Numbered from the stretch's first letter, positions 16,975 through 24,965 are shown. The stretch: 64,000 bases of DNA from Paractinoplanes lichenicola (GCF_016785085.1 NZ_JAENHO010000015.1:1-64000); one strand, 5' to 3'. Notes: a model not told the origin generated them from the letters alone. Numbers and translations: made by a program.

Positions 16975-17258
16975 CAGCCGGATGGGCCCCATTGCACCTC
17001 TCGCGGCACGCCTGTTATGGGGTGCTCCGGCGGCGGCGCCAGGACGATCTCCACCCGCTGAGTGTCGCTCCTCTTGTGCTGGTACTTCGCGCCCAGTTTC
17101 GCTCCGACGACCGGAACCCGCAGCTGCAGGCCCGCGCCCGCGGTCCGGGTCGCGGTCACCGCCGCGACCACGGTCAACTCCCGCACACGAACCAGACCGG
17201 CACCGGCCGCTTCGGCGTTCGCGGGCACCGGATCGAACTCACCGCACTGCAGCGGCAA
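16974..17258 (-). CDS. Trypco2-like domain protein, probably truncated at the N-terminus
   Basis: 94 aa. Residues 25-75 match the pattern I know for trypsin-co-occurring domain 2: ELTVVAAVTATRTAGAGLQL, RVPVVGAKLGAKYQ, DTQRVEIVLAPP (strand, GAG turn, strand, T-x-R strand). Such domains are known from actinobacterial conflict systems with trypsin- or caspase-like peptidases. The usual N-terminal helical segment is absent and the sequence upstream runs into the integrase end at 17367, so it may be cut. First gene of the minus-strand cargo operon. Confidence 0.45.
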   Translation of the reverse strand: MPLQCGEFDPVPANAEAAGAGLVRVRELTVVAAVTATRTAGAGLQLRVPVVGAKLGAKYQHKRSDTQRVEIVLAPPPEHPITGVPREVQWGPSG

Positions 17259-17366
17259 CGCCGCCCGGCACCTATCACTCGTGCAGTCGGGTCACTGTCC
17301 GTCTTACGGTCAGAGTCATAAGAATCGGGAATTGATAGTCCTCCTGCGCGTGCCGCTCCGCAGGGT

Positions 17367-18681
17367 TCACTCACCGTGACTCCGGCGAGTTCGGTGATGT
17401 GTCAATAGCTTGGCGGCCTCCTCTACCTGCGCAGCCGTCGTCGAGCGCATCAAGTGGGCGTAGACGCGCCGAGTGACTTCCGGTGACGAGTGCCCGAGGA
17501 TCATTTGCACAATTTCGATCGGTACCCCTCCGGCGAGCATGAGCGAGCAGGCGCCGTGCCGGGTGTCGTGCAGGGGGCAAGGCGGAAGGCCGCACGCGGT
17601 CACATGCTTCTCGAACTCGACCGTCACGCGGTCCGGTCGGAGCGGGATTCCATCGGGCCGGCAGAAGACCAGGGCGTGATCTTGGTAGTCGATGCCGAAG
17701 AACTCTCGTTCTTCCTGTTGCGCGGCGCGGTGGCGGTTCAGGGCCTCCTGGGCGGGCGCGGCGAGCGGGACCCATCGGCGGCCCTTGCGCGACTTGGGCG
17801 CCTTGAAGAGCCGGCCGATGTGTATCTCGCCGCACACCGGGCACGTGGCCTGCTCAGGCGTAACCTGCGAGCGCGTGAACCGAGACGATTGTCTGCCGGA
17901 CGCGCAGGCCGGCACCGTTCGCGTCGATGTCTGACCACCGCAGGCCGCATAATTCGGCTCGGCGGAGGCCGGCATACGCCGCGAGTTCGTACAGCGCCGA
18001 CAGTCGGTCATCGAATACGTGTTCGAGGAACCGAGCGGTTTCCTCAGGTTGCCACACCTCGGGTTCGTCATGTTCGTCGATGTCGTTCTCCACAGGTATC
18101 GAGTCCATCCGGCCGATCGCGGGATTGATCGAGATCAGCTCGGCGCGCTGGGCAGCCGAAAGGGCGGCGCGGATGGTCCGCCGGTAGCCGTCGATGGTGG
18201 CCGGTGTTCGCCGCTCGATTCGTCGGCCGATGTTGCCGACGGGTCGCTCGCCCTCAAGCGGCAGCGCCAGGTCGGCGAGCACCCCTTCGATGTGGCTACG
18301 CCGCAGGTCGCGCAATAGCTTGTGGCCAAGCTGGGGCTTCCACGCGTCGCGGATGTGCCCGCGGTAGTTCTTGATCGTGTTGGGCGACTTCTTCGCCGCG
18401 ATCAGCGCATCGATCCACTGATCGAGCCACCTGCCCAGTGTCATTCGACGGTCGTCGGTCCACGTCCCGGCGTTGAGCTTCGCCAGTTCGGCGGTGAGCG
18501 CATCCTCGGCCTCGGTCTTGGTCTTGTAGCCACTGCGAGTGGTCTGGCGGCGTTTGCCGGTGGCGGGGTCGGTGCCGGCGTCCACTGTGTATGACCACGA
18601 GCCGTGGGGCTTGCGGCAGTTCTTGACCTTCTTACCGTTGGCGTCGCGGCATTGGCAGCGCTTGAACACGGAGCCTCGCAA
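17367..18681 (-). pseudogene. int: Tyrosine-recombinase integrase with single-base frameshift
   Basis: Full-length phage/AICE-type integrase (about 437 aa if repaired). The N-terminal Arm-type region starts RGSVFKRCQCRDANGKKVKNC. The SAM-like core is MTLGRWLDQWIDALIAAKKSPNTI. The catalytic domain has AYAGLRRAELCGLRW (first Arg), HDTRHGAC and GHSSPEVTRRVYAHL (Tyr). The frame breaks after RQTIVSV near 17880: the N-terminal part meets a stop, and the rest continues one base over with TRSQVTPEQATCPVCG, consistent with one extra base. It could be a mutation, a sequencing error or a programmed slip. Start TTG at 18681 is preceded by a GGAGGAGG-type site. Excisionase lies 73 bp upstream. Confidence 0.85.
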
Positions 18682-18754
18682 GCGGGCCTCCTCCTCAGAT
18701 CGACGGGCCGTGGGCCGCCGGCAGATACCAGCGGCCCACGGAGGTTGCGGTTGG

Positions 18755-18943
18755 TCAGGCGGCGAGATGCCCCGCGGCCGGGTCGCTGTCCTGCGTGTTG
18801 AGCCAGGTGTGGAAGCGGTGCACCGGTACGACCCAGCGGCCACCGATGCGCTTGGCGGGGATCTCGCCGGCCCGGATCGCCTGGTAGGTACCGCCGAGGC
18901 TGAGGCCGAGCAGGGCGGCGACCTCCTTGAGGGGTAAGGCCAT
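18755..18943 (-). CDS. xis: Excisionase-like helix-turn-helix protein
   Basis: 62 aa with the MerR-like excisionase HTH: KEVAALLGLSLGGTYQAIRAGEIPAKRIGGRWVVPVHRF. These proteins bend attachment-site DNA and direct integrase towards excision. Homologues usually have 10-15 more N-terminal residues. Here the start lies exactly where the opposite strand switches into a GntR gene, so the N-terminus may have been clipped by the same rearrangement. Confidence 0.8.
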   Translation of the reverse strand: MALPLKEVAALLGLSLGGTYQAIRAGEIPAKRIGGRWVVPVHRFHTWLNTQDSDPAAGHLAA

Positions 18944-19550
18944 TGACCTGCTGAAACAGCAGGGACTAGTTGTGTCCCAACAAGGCAAAGGCAACTTCGT
19001 GCGGGAGCGCCCCTCCGCTCGCCGGCACGGCATCGAGCGGTACAGCAAGTCTCGGTGGCGTGAGGGGAAAGCGATCTTGACCGCTGAGGCCGAAGCGCAA
19101 GGTCACACCGCCGGGCAGATGATGCGGGAGCTGGCTGAGGTTCCCGCGCCAAAGATCGTTGCGGAGCGCTTGGGGATTCCCGAGGGGACGCCGGTTTGGG
19201 TTCGCCGGCGAACAACGCACGTCGACGGCCGGCCGAACCAGTTGGCTGACTCGTACTACGAACTCTTGGTTGTCGAGGGCACCCTGATCAGGGAAGAGAA
19301 CACCGGCCCCGGCGGCGGATACGCGAGGCTCGAAGAAGCCGGCCACGAGCTGGACGAGATCTCCGAGGAATGGCGCGTGCGCATGCCGACTGGCCCCGAA
19401 AGCGTTGCGCTAGCGCTTCCGGCCGGAACGCCCGTCGTCGACCTGACCCGTACGACATTCGATGTCGACGGCCGCGCGGTCGAGGTCATGCTCGCGGTGA
19501 TCAGCGGCGACATGGTCCAGATGGCTTACAGATTCAAGATCCCAGACTGA
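18927..19550 (+). pseudogene. GntR/HutC-type regulator, truncated in the DNA-binding domain
   Basis: 207 codons. The C-terminal UTRA ligand-binding domain is complete (KIVAERLGIPEGTPVWVRRRT, LADSYYE, VVDLTRTTFDVDGRAVEVM). The winged helix retains only its last helix and wing (AIDLLKQQGLVVSQQGKGNF). The first two DNA-binding helices are missing, and the frame begins inside the divergent excisionase start. KorSA-type GntR/UTRA proteins are common repressors on actinomycete integrative elements. As it stands it probably cannot bind DNA normally. The stop is 11 bp before the PP2C gene start. Confidence 0.8.
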
Positions 19551-19561
19551 AAGGCGAGCAC

Positions 19562-20347
19562 TTGCGGGTCATCGATGCGGTAACCGAGGCCGCGCCGGGC
19601 AGCGACAACGAGGATTTGTGGCTGGCGGGCGACAACTGGGCTTTGGTGCTTGACGGCGCCGGCCGGTACCCGGGCGAAAGCGGTGGATGCGTTCACCCAA
19701 TCACTTGGGTGGTGGCCCGCCTAGGCGAACACATCGCAAAGAATCTCGATGCACGGCCTACAGATCGCCTTACAGAGCTCGTCCGGGACGCGGTATGCGC
19801 CACCATGGCCAACCACGGGCCTGCCTGCGACATGAGCGACCCGCTGTCTCCGGGCGCTGCGTGCGCGGTAGCGAGGCATACAGGCTCACATGTCGAGTGG
19901 CTTGTCGTTGCCGATTGCGCTGTCGTCATTGAGGACCCTGACGGTGACTGCACGGCCGTAATCGACGATCGAGTAGATCGGTTGTCTGGGGCGCCTGTCA
20001 CAACCGAGCGTGTTAGGACGTACCGGCCTGACTATGTTCGTACCGTCCGAAACAAGCCCGAGGGCTTCTGGGTCCTCGGTGCTGTGCCTGAAGCAGCGGA
20101 CCATGCCCTGATTGGCAGTGTTCCTGCCGCCATGGTCAAGAGAGTCCTGATTTGTTCTGATGGCATAAGTAGGCTGACCGAACGATACGACTGGACTTGG
20201 CGCCAGGCATTCGATCGGTTCGACCAGGTTGGCGCCAAGGGGCTCGTCAAGGCTGTACGGAAGGCAGAAGACACTGACGTTGAACCAACCCGCTGGCGCG
20301 GAAAGCCACATGACGATGCCACAGCAGTCGTCCTAAGCGGACGGTAG
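19562..20347 (+). CDS. PP2C-family protein phosphatase
   Basis: 261 aa with the ordered metal-binding motifs of PPM/PP2C phosphatases: SDNEDLW, ALVLDGAG (Asp-Gly-x-Gly), SPGAACAVARH, WLVVADC, VLICSDGISRL (Ser-Asp-Gly) and HDDATAVVL (Asp-Asp-x-Thr). It probably dephosphorylates Ser/Thr residues, or acts as a pseudo-sensor in a conflict island. TTG 19562 with AGGCGAG upstream fits; the longer in-frame extension overlaps the GntR gene and is Arg-rich noise. No kinase partner lies nearby, which is unusual. Confidence 0.8.
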   Translation: MRVIDAVTEAAPGSDNEDLWLAGDNWALVLDGAGRYPGESGGCVHPITWVVARLGEHIAKNLDARPTDRLTELVRDAVCATMANHGPACDMSDPLSPGAACAVARHTGSHVEWLVVADCAVVIEDPDGDCTAVIDDRVDRLSGAPVTTERVRTYRPDYVRTVRNKPEGFWVLGAVPEAADHALIGSVPAAMVKRVLICSDGISRLTERYDWTWRQAFDRFDQVGAKGLVKAVRKAEDTDVEPTRWRGKPHDDATAVVLSGR

Positions 20348-20519
20348 CCGCCGATTATTGAAGTAGTGAATGATATCAGCGAGTTTCCGACTTTGTGCTG
20401 GTCAGGGTGACTCCAGTCCTCGGAATGGGTCGGCTACTCGGTCGGAACTCGGCCCGACTACTTGACGCTCGCTCGCGCGTGGACGAACGATGAAGAACCC
20501 GATCCGCGTGGAGGAAACG

Positions 20520-21728
20520 ATGGTGGCGAATGATGGTGCGGAGCAGATCGTGGCGGTCGCGTACGGACGCGACCTGCACGCCAAGGACGCGGTCGAGACC
20601 CTCATCAGCGACTTAGGACTCGTTCCGCTCTCCTTCGATCAGGCCATCATGCGGGCGGCCGGTGGACTGCCCAACACCTGGGACGCGGTGCAGTCGCTGT
20701 TCGAAGGCGTGCAAGCGGTCGTCGTCGTGTTCACACCAGACGACCTGGCAATCACCCATCCGGACCTGTGGCGCGGAGAAGCGGACGCGTTTTACGCCGG
20801 GCAGCCGCGGCAGAACGTACTGATCGAGACGGGCATGGCGATTTCAGCACTCCCCGAAAAAACGGTCCTCGCTCGCATTGGCGAGGTTCGTCAGGCGACC
20901 AATCTCGACGGGCTTAACGTTGTCGACCTCGCGACGCCGGGTGGTGCTCGGCGGTTGGCTAATTTCCTGCAGCGGGCCGGCTGTGCCATCGATCAGGGCC
21001 GCCTAGAAAATGCGAATTTACCGAACATCGAGCAGATAGCGGCTGAGGCTCGCAGTCGCGAGAAAGAGCCGGTCTATAGCGAGCGTGGAATCTCTATCTT
21101 CGAAGCGGCGCGTCTGGCCGGGCTTCGTGACATCGAATATCGAAGTGGCGTAGCGAAATCGCTTCCGCCAGATTCGTTCTACAAACGCGCCGACGTGGAA
21201 CTAGCCATCAGCGGAGTCACGGCCTCGTTGACATTTCAGACGTTGGACGACGTGGTCCTCGAATTATTGCGCAGGGATCCTCCGGTCTCGGTCAAGGTGC
21301 TCGTCCTCGATCCGGACACACCGGACATGCAGCGCCTTAGCAAACGAGAAAAAAGGCCCCTTGCGGAGGACGTGCACGCAGTCTACGAGGCTATCCGGCA
21401 TGGAGGCTTCACGTCATTCCCAACCTTTGAAATCAGGCTGGCACCCTTCATGTACCCGTTCACTGGCGTGATGCTGGACGGTGATATCGGAGCGGCTCCC
21501 TCCGGAGAATCGCAGCAGATTGACGATCCGTCTTCGTTCCGGTCTGACGCCGAGCTCCGAGTGCAGCCGGGCGGCTACTATACGACGCAGCATCTCGGCC
21601 CAGTTCTGCAATTTCACAACACCGAGACGCCCGGGCCTTTCCACCACTTCGCCACCGATTTCCGGCGTCAATGGGCGCACTCGCGGCCGATCAGCATTGA
21701 CACCTTGGAGGAACTCGTTGACGAATGA
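20520..21728 (+). CDS. TIR-like nucleotide-binding domain fused to DUF5919-like domain
   Basis: 402 aa. Residues 8-140 match the TIR-like family of predicted nucleotide-binding proteins (PF10137 type): IVAVAYGRDLHAKDAVETLI, LGLVPLSFDQA, VVVVFTPDD, RQNVLIETGMA. Glu103 is the candidate NADase catalytic residue. Residues about 185-400 resemble the PLD-like DUF5919 sensor fold (VAKSLPPDSFYKRADVELAISG, VSVKVLVLDPDTPDMQRL, FATDFRRQWAHSRPI). ATG 20520 is chosen because GGAGG at 20510-20514 precedes it. The stop overlaps the next gene's TTG start, so the products probably act together. Likely a defence effector or signal-maker; this is inference. Confidence 0.65.
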   Translation: MVANDGAEQIVAVAYGRDLHAKDAVETLISDLGLVPLSFDQAIMRAAGGLPNTWDAVQSLFEGVQAVVVVFTPDDLAITHPDLWRGEADAFYAGQPRQNVLIETGMAISALPEKTVLARIGEVRQATNLDGLNVVDLATPGGARRLANFLQRAGCAIDQGRLENANLPNIEQIAAEARSREKEPVYSERGISIFEAARLAGLRDIEYRSGVAKSLPPDSFYKRADVELAISGVTASLTFQTLDDVVLELLRRDPPVSVKVLVLDPDTPDMQRLSKREKRPLAEDVHAVYEAIRHGGFTSFPTFEIRLAPFMYPFTGVMLDGDIGAAPSGESQQIDDPSSFRSDAELRVQPGGYYTTQHLGPVLQFHNTETPGPFHHFATDFRRQWAHSRPISIDTLEELVDE

Positions 21729-22410
21729 CGAGTACGCCGGCGCCACCGCCGTCACGCTCTACGGCGTCAAGCCGCCGTTGATGTACCGGTGGCTTGGCCA
21801 GTTGCAGGTGGAGATCAGCCGGCAATTCCCGCAGTTCGTCCCGCGGACCCTGGAGCAAATTCATGCCACCGTCATCGGCCTTGAGTTTCCGTTGCGGCCG
21901 GTTGCGGCCGAAGACGTGCGAGGCCTCATGCGCAGCATCGCGGAGGCATTCGAGAATCCAGTGGACATGCGGCTCGGCGGCTATTACCCCGGCGCATCTT
22001 CGTTCACGAGCCGAGGAGTGGATCCGTATGAGCGGTCGTTCGCTCTCTCTGGTGGCTTAGCGACTCTGATCGGCTGGCCAGTACCGCCGTCCAACATCCT
22101 GGGCCGGATCCGTAAGCGGGCAGAGCAGTTTGGGTTCCGGCACCGCTACCACGACGACGGTCCGTCCTTGGACTCAGACTGGTACCTAGTCGTCGGGGAC
22201 TTCCCCAACGGCCATGACAACCCGCGGGCGGCAGAGAGCCGGATCCGAGATTATCTTGCGGCGCGTCCCCTCGACGTTCGGGTAACTGCCAGCGACCTTG
22301 CTCTCGTTCGCTACCAAAAGACGACCTTGGACCTTGCAACCAGCGAAAAGATCGCTGACCTGTCTCCCGATATCGCCGCGCAGGTCGCCGCTATATCACA
22401 ACCTGCCTAA
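21718..22410 (+). CDS. Hypothetical protein, possibly degenerate 2H phosphoesterase-like
   Basis: 230 aa. TTG 21718 has GGAGGA at 21707-21712 and overlaps the TIR-like gene by 11 bp. One HxT motif (EQIHATVIGLEF) is followed by alpha-beta sequence (SDWYLVVGDFPN, SDLALVRYQKTTLDLAT) with the spacing of 2H phosphoesterases, but no second clear HxT is visible. If the assignment holds, the enzyme would act on cyclic or NAD-derived nucleotides, which fits its TIR neighbour. Otherwise unrecognised. Confidence 0.5.
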   Translation: MTNDEYAGATAVTLYGVKPPLMYRWLGQLQVEISRQFPQFVPRTLEQIHATVIGLEFPLRPVAAEDVRGLMRSIAEAFENPVDMRLGGYYPGASSFTSRGVDPYERSFALSGGLATLIGWPVPPSNILGRIRKRAEQFGFRHRYHDDGPSLDSDWYLVVGDFPNGHDNPRAAESRIRDYLAARPLDVRVTASDLALVRYQKTTLDLATSEKIADLSPDIAAQVAAISQPA

Positions 22411-22556
22411 CGGACGGCATCGGGCAAGGCCAAGGAGCGCAGTGCTGAGGTGGCGGCGGTAACGACGCAAACCATCGGCCAGGTGCGCCACGGTTGTCGG
22501 TGGCCCCGACTACTGTCTCCGTAGACCGCAGCCGATTCCTCGTCAGGAGACCAGTT

Positions 22557-22970
22557 ATGGCTGATCCGCGTGCATTCGTCAGTTTCGACTTCGACAACAA
22601 CCAGGTCGAGAAAATCCTGTTCGCAGGGCAGGCTAAGAAGGAATCTCCGACGCCGTTCACGGTGCACGACTGGTCTAGCAAGACCGCGCTGCCGCAGAGC
22701 GAGTGGGAAAGGCTGATCAAAGCAAAGATGGCCAGTACGAACATGTGCATCGTGCTAGTAGGTAAGTACATGGCGAGCGCCACGGGCGTCGCCAAGGAGA
22801 TCACGATGGCCAAGGAACTCAACGTTCCCGTCTTCGGCGTCTACGTCGGCGGGGCAGCGTCAACCAGCACCCTGCCGGCTGGCCTGCCGCGGAATCGCGT
22901 AGTGGCCTGGAGGTGGGAGATCGTCGCCGCGGCAGTCGATCAGATGATGGGCGAGGGTAAGAACGCATGA
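22557..22970 (+). CDS. TIR-like domain protein (MTH538/ThsB type)
   Basis: 137 aa single-domain protein: RAFVSFDFDNNQVEKILF (first strand), FTVHDWSSKTALPQSEWERLI, MCIVLVGKYMASATGVAKEI, VPVFGVYVGG. This is the layout of the MTH538 TIR-like family (PF08937), to which Thoeris ThsB belongs. Glu81 in VAKEITMAKE is the candidate NADase glutamate. It is expected to make an NAD-derived signal on infection. ATG 22557 has AGGAG at 22545-22549. The stop overlaps the caspase start (ATGA). First gene of a three-gene operon. Confidence 0.75.
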   Translation: MADPRAFVSFDFDNNQVEKILFAGQAKKESPTPFTVHDWSSKTALPQSEWERLIKAKMASTNMCIVLVGKYMASATGVAKEITMAKELNVPVFGVYVGGAASTSTLPAGLPRNRVVAWRWEIVAAAVDQMMGEGKNA

Positions 22971-23965
22971 AACGGGCTCTAGTGGTCGGCATCGACGCAT
23001 ACCCCCGTGGGGGATCGCTTACCGGGTGCGTCGCCGACGCCGTCGCTCTCAATGATCTTCTTCAGAAACACGCAGACGGTACCCCAAACTGGGGGACCCG
23101 GCTGATCACCAGCGACAACACGTCGCAGATCACCCGTGACAGCCTGCGGAGGGCCCTAACTGAGCTGTTCGCCAACCCCCGTGATGCCGACCTTCTCTTC
23201 TTCTTCGCTGGGCATGGCGGGCAGACACCCTGGGGCGCCGACCTGGTCACCCAGGACGCCACCGCGAACAGCCTGGGCGTCTCAATGAGTGATCTGGTCA
23301 CCTTGGCCAACGACTCAGCGGCCCGCAGCATCACCATAGTGCTTGACTGCTGTTTCAGCGGTGACACCGGGAACACGCCTGGGCTGCAGGCCGCCGGCGT
23401 AGCGGAGAGCTTTCGTTTGAATAAGGTGGTCCTTCGGGAGAACCTCACCATTATGGCCGCCAGCCGAGGCACCGAGACCTCTAAAGAGGTGGCAGGGCAC
23501 GGTGCCTTCACCCGCATGCTGCTTGACGGTCTCGAAGGAGGAGCGACCGATCACCGAGGCAATGTGACCGCCCTGAGCTTGTACGGCTTTATCAGCCCGG
23601 CGTTCGGTGCCTGGCAGCAGCGTCCCGTGCTGAAGACGTCCCTCACCGAACCGGTAGTCCTCCGGGTAGGTCCTCCATGGCTCGATATCGACCTGCTACG
23701 TCAGCTGCCACAGCACTTTCCGACTGCTGAATCGCGACTGCAACTGACTCCTGCACATGAGGGAGTCGGCCGCCCGCTGCCGGCCGGAGAGCCCGGCACC
23801 GTCGAACAGCAACAGTTCGACTACGTCGGGCGGCTGCGCAACGCCAACCTGATCACCACCGACGACAAGCGAGATCATTACTGGGTGGCCATGGAGAGCG
23901 GCTACGTCTACCTCACGATGCTGGGGCGTTACTTCTGGCGGCTGGCCAGTCAAGGAGATCTATGA
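22967..23965 (+). CDS. Caspase-family peptidase (C14)
   Basis: 332 aa. Residues 1-240 are a caspase/metacaspase p20-like domain: RALVVGIDAYP, LLFFFAGHGGQTPWGADLV with catalytic His83, and SITIVLDCCFSGD with catalytic Cys129. Residues about 245-332 are an extra domain (EQQQFDYVGRLRNANLI, DHYWVAMESGYVYLTMLGRYFW) that could sense the ligand or recruit partners. It is coupled by 4-bp overlap to the TIR gene before and to the SLOG gene after. A caspase next to a TIR protein fits abortive immunity in which a TIR product activates proteolysis. Confidence 0.85.
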   Translation: MKRALVVGIDAYPRGGSLTGCVADAVALNDLLQKHADGTPNWGTRLITSDNTSQITRDSLRRALTELFANPRDADLLFFFAGHGGQTPWGADLVTQDATANSLGVSMSDLVTLANDSAARSITIVLDCCFSGDTGNTPGLQAAGVAESFRLNKVVLRENLTIMAASRGTETSKEVAGHGAFTRMLLDGLEGGATDHRGNVTALSLYGFISPAFGAWQQRPVLKTSLTEPVVLRVGPPWLDIDLLRQLPQHFPTAESRLQLTPAHEGVGRPLPAGEPGTVEQQQFDYVGRLRNANLITTDDKRDHYWVAMESGYVYLTMLGRYFWRLASQGDL

Positions 23966-24447
23966 TGCGAGTAGGGCTGACTGGACATCAACGGCTAAGC
24001 CTGTCCACCCGTCGCACCATCACTTCCTCCATCGCAGGGATCCTTACCGAGCAATCCGATGAGAATCTTGTTGGCATCACCAGCCTGGCCGAGGGTGCCG
24101 ACCAGCTATTCGCGTTCACCGTCCTAGCGACGGGAGGTCGCCTGCATGCGATCATCCCCAGCTCCGACTACGAGAGCAGCTTCCAAGACGATCAAGCGGC
24201 CCGAGCCAACTACACCGCGCTTTGCGGACTTGCCAATGACATCACCACCCTGCCTTTCGCGAAACCTGGTGAGGACGCCTACCTGGCCGCGGGCAAGGCC
24301 GTCGTCGACAACTGCGACCTGCTAATCGCTGTGTGGGACGGCAAGCCCGCCGTTGGTAGGGGCGGCACCGGTGACATCGTCCGATACGCCAACGAACGAA
24401 GCGTTGACGTGAAGGTCATCTGGCCTCGAGGAGCTCAACGAATCTGA
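23962..24447 (+). CDS. SLOG-family Rossmann nucleotide-sensing protein
   Basis: 161 aa: MRVGLTGHQRLSL, GITSLAEGADQLFAFTVLATGG, LHAIIPSSDYESSF, VVDNCDLLIAVWDGKPAVGRGGTGDIVRYA. This is the SLOG/DprA-like fold whose members bind NAD-derived or other nucleotides, including the sensor domain of Thoeris ThsA. Here it is free-standing. Its ATG overlaps the caspase stop (ATGATG; ATG 23965 is the alternative) after AAGGAG. Probable sensor, sink or regulator of the TIR signal. Last cargo gene before attR. Confidence 0.75.
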   Translation: MMRVGLTGHQRLSLSTRRTITSSIAGILTEQSDENLVGITSLAEGADQLFAFTVLATGGRLHAIIPSSDYESSFQDDQAARANYTALCGLANDITTLPFAKPGEDAYLAAGKAVVDNCDLLIAVWDGKPAVGRGGTGDIVRYANERSVDVKVIWPRGAQRI

Positions 24448-24646
24448 CATGCCCCCTACTGCCTCTGGCTGAGCACACGAAACCCATCCACAACTCAGCT
24501 GGCTTCCGCTGCTCACGGACTGTTCACACGCGCTTTAGCAAGGTACCGCGCTAGACGGCAACGAACGACGACCCTGGCATGCTGCCACCAGCAGCAACGT
24601 CGGTCTTAAGTAGTAGTCGTTGTACGCCGATAAGCTGACTCGCACC

Positions 24647-24751
24647 CTGAAAATCGGAAGGTCGGCGGTTCGACCCCGCCCCTGGCCACCAGGCTCTTCG
24701 CCGGGCACTGAGCATCGTCCACCTGCGGAAACGCACGGTGGACGTTTTGCT
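24647..24751. repeat. attR: right 105-bp direct repeat of the tRNA-Phe island
   Basis: Identical to 12853-12957. It contains the 3' part of tRNA-Phe from the anticodon loop to CCA plus the terminator hairpin (copy at 24716-24748), but no 5' half, so it is not a functional tRNA. It marks the right junction with the chromosome. In the 200 bp between the SLOG stop and this repeat I see no gene; such space often holds integrase arm-binding sites. Confidence 0.93.
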
Positions 24752-24965
24752 TCCCGGGCTTCGTCAGCTCACGACCACTTCCCGGCATAATGCAAGTACT
24801 GGCCGATTCAGGGCGCCTAAGGTGTCGTGTACTAGCAGTAGGCTTCTGATGACATCGAGTGTAGGTTTCTCACGTTCGATACTTGATGACCGCCGAAATG
24901 TCGCGCCCACTCCCTATCGTGGGATGGTCAGCTGGTTCCCTGTAGTCACCCTTGGAGGGCGCGCC

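Larger units (their letters stand above)
12853..24751. mobile_element. 11.8-kb integrated genomic (defence) island at tRNA-Phe
   Basis: Region between two perfect 105-bp repeats derived from the 3' end of tRNA-Phe. It contains an integrase remnant beside attL, a second frameshifted integrase with excisionase, a truncated GntR regulator, a putative toxin operon and a plus-strand set of TIR, caspase, SLOG and PP2C genes. Base composition of 18.9-24.6 kb is visibly less G/C-biased at third positions than the flanks. No replication, relaxase or FtsK-like transfer gene was recognised, so it resembles a decayed or non-autonomous integrative element. Two related integrases suggest accretion of two elements at one site. 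Confidence 0.88.

Noticed and set aside
18927..19550. Intact GntR regulator
   Set aside because: Helices 1 and 2 of the winged helix are missing; only the wing and UTRA domain remain.
24647..24711. Second tRNA-Phe gene
   Set aside because: Only the 3' half from the anticodon loop is present; it is the attR duplicate and cannot fold as a tRNA.
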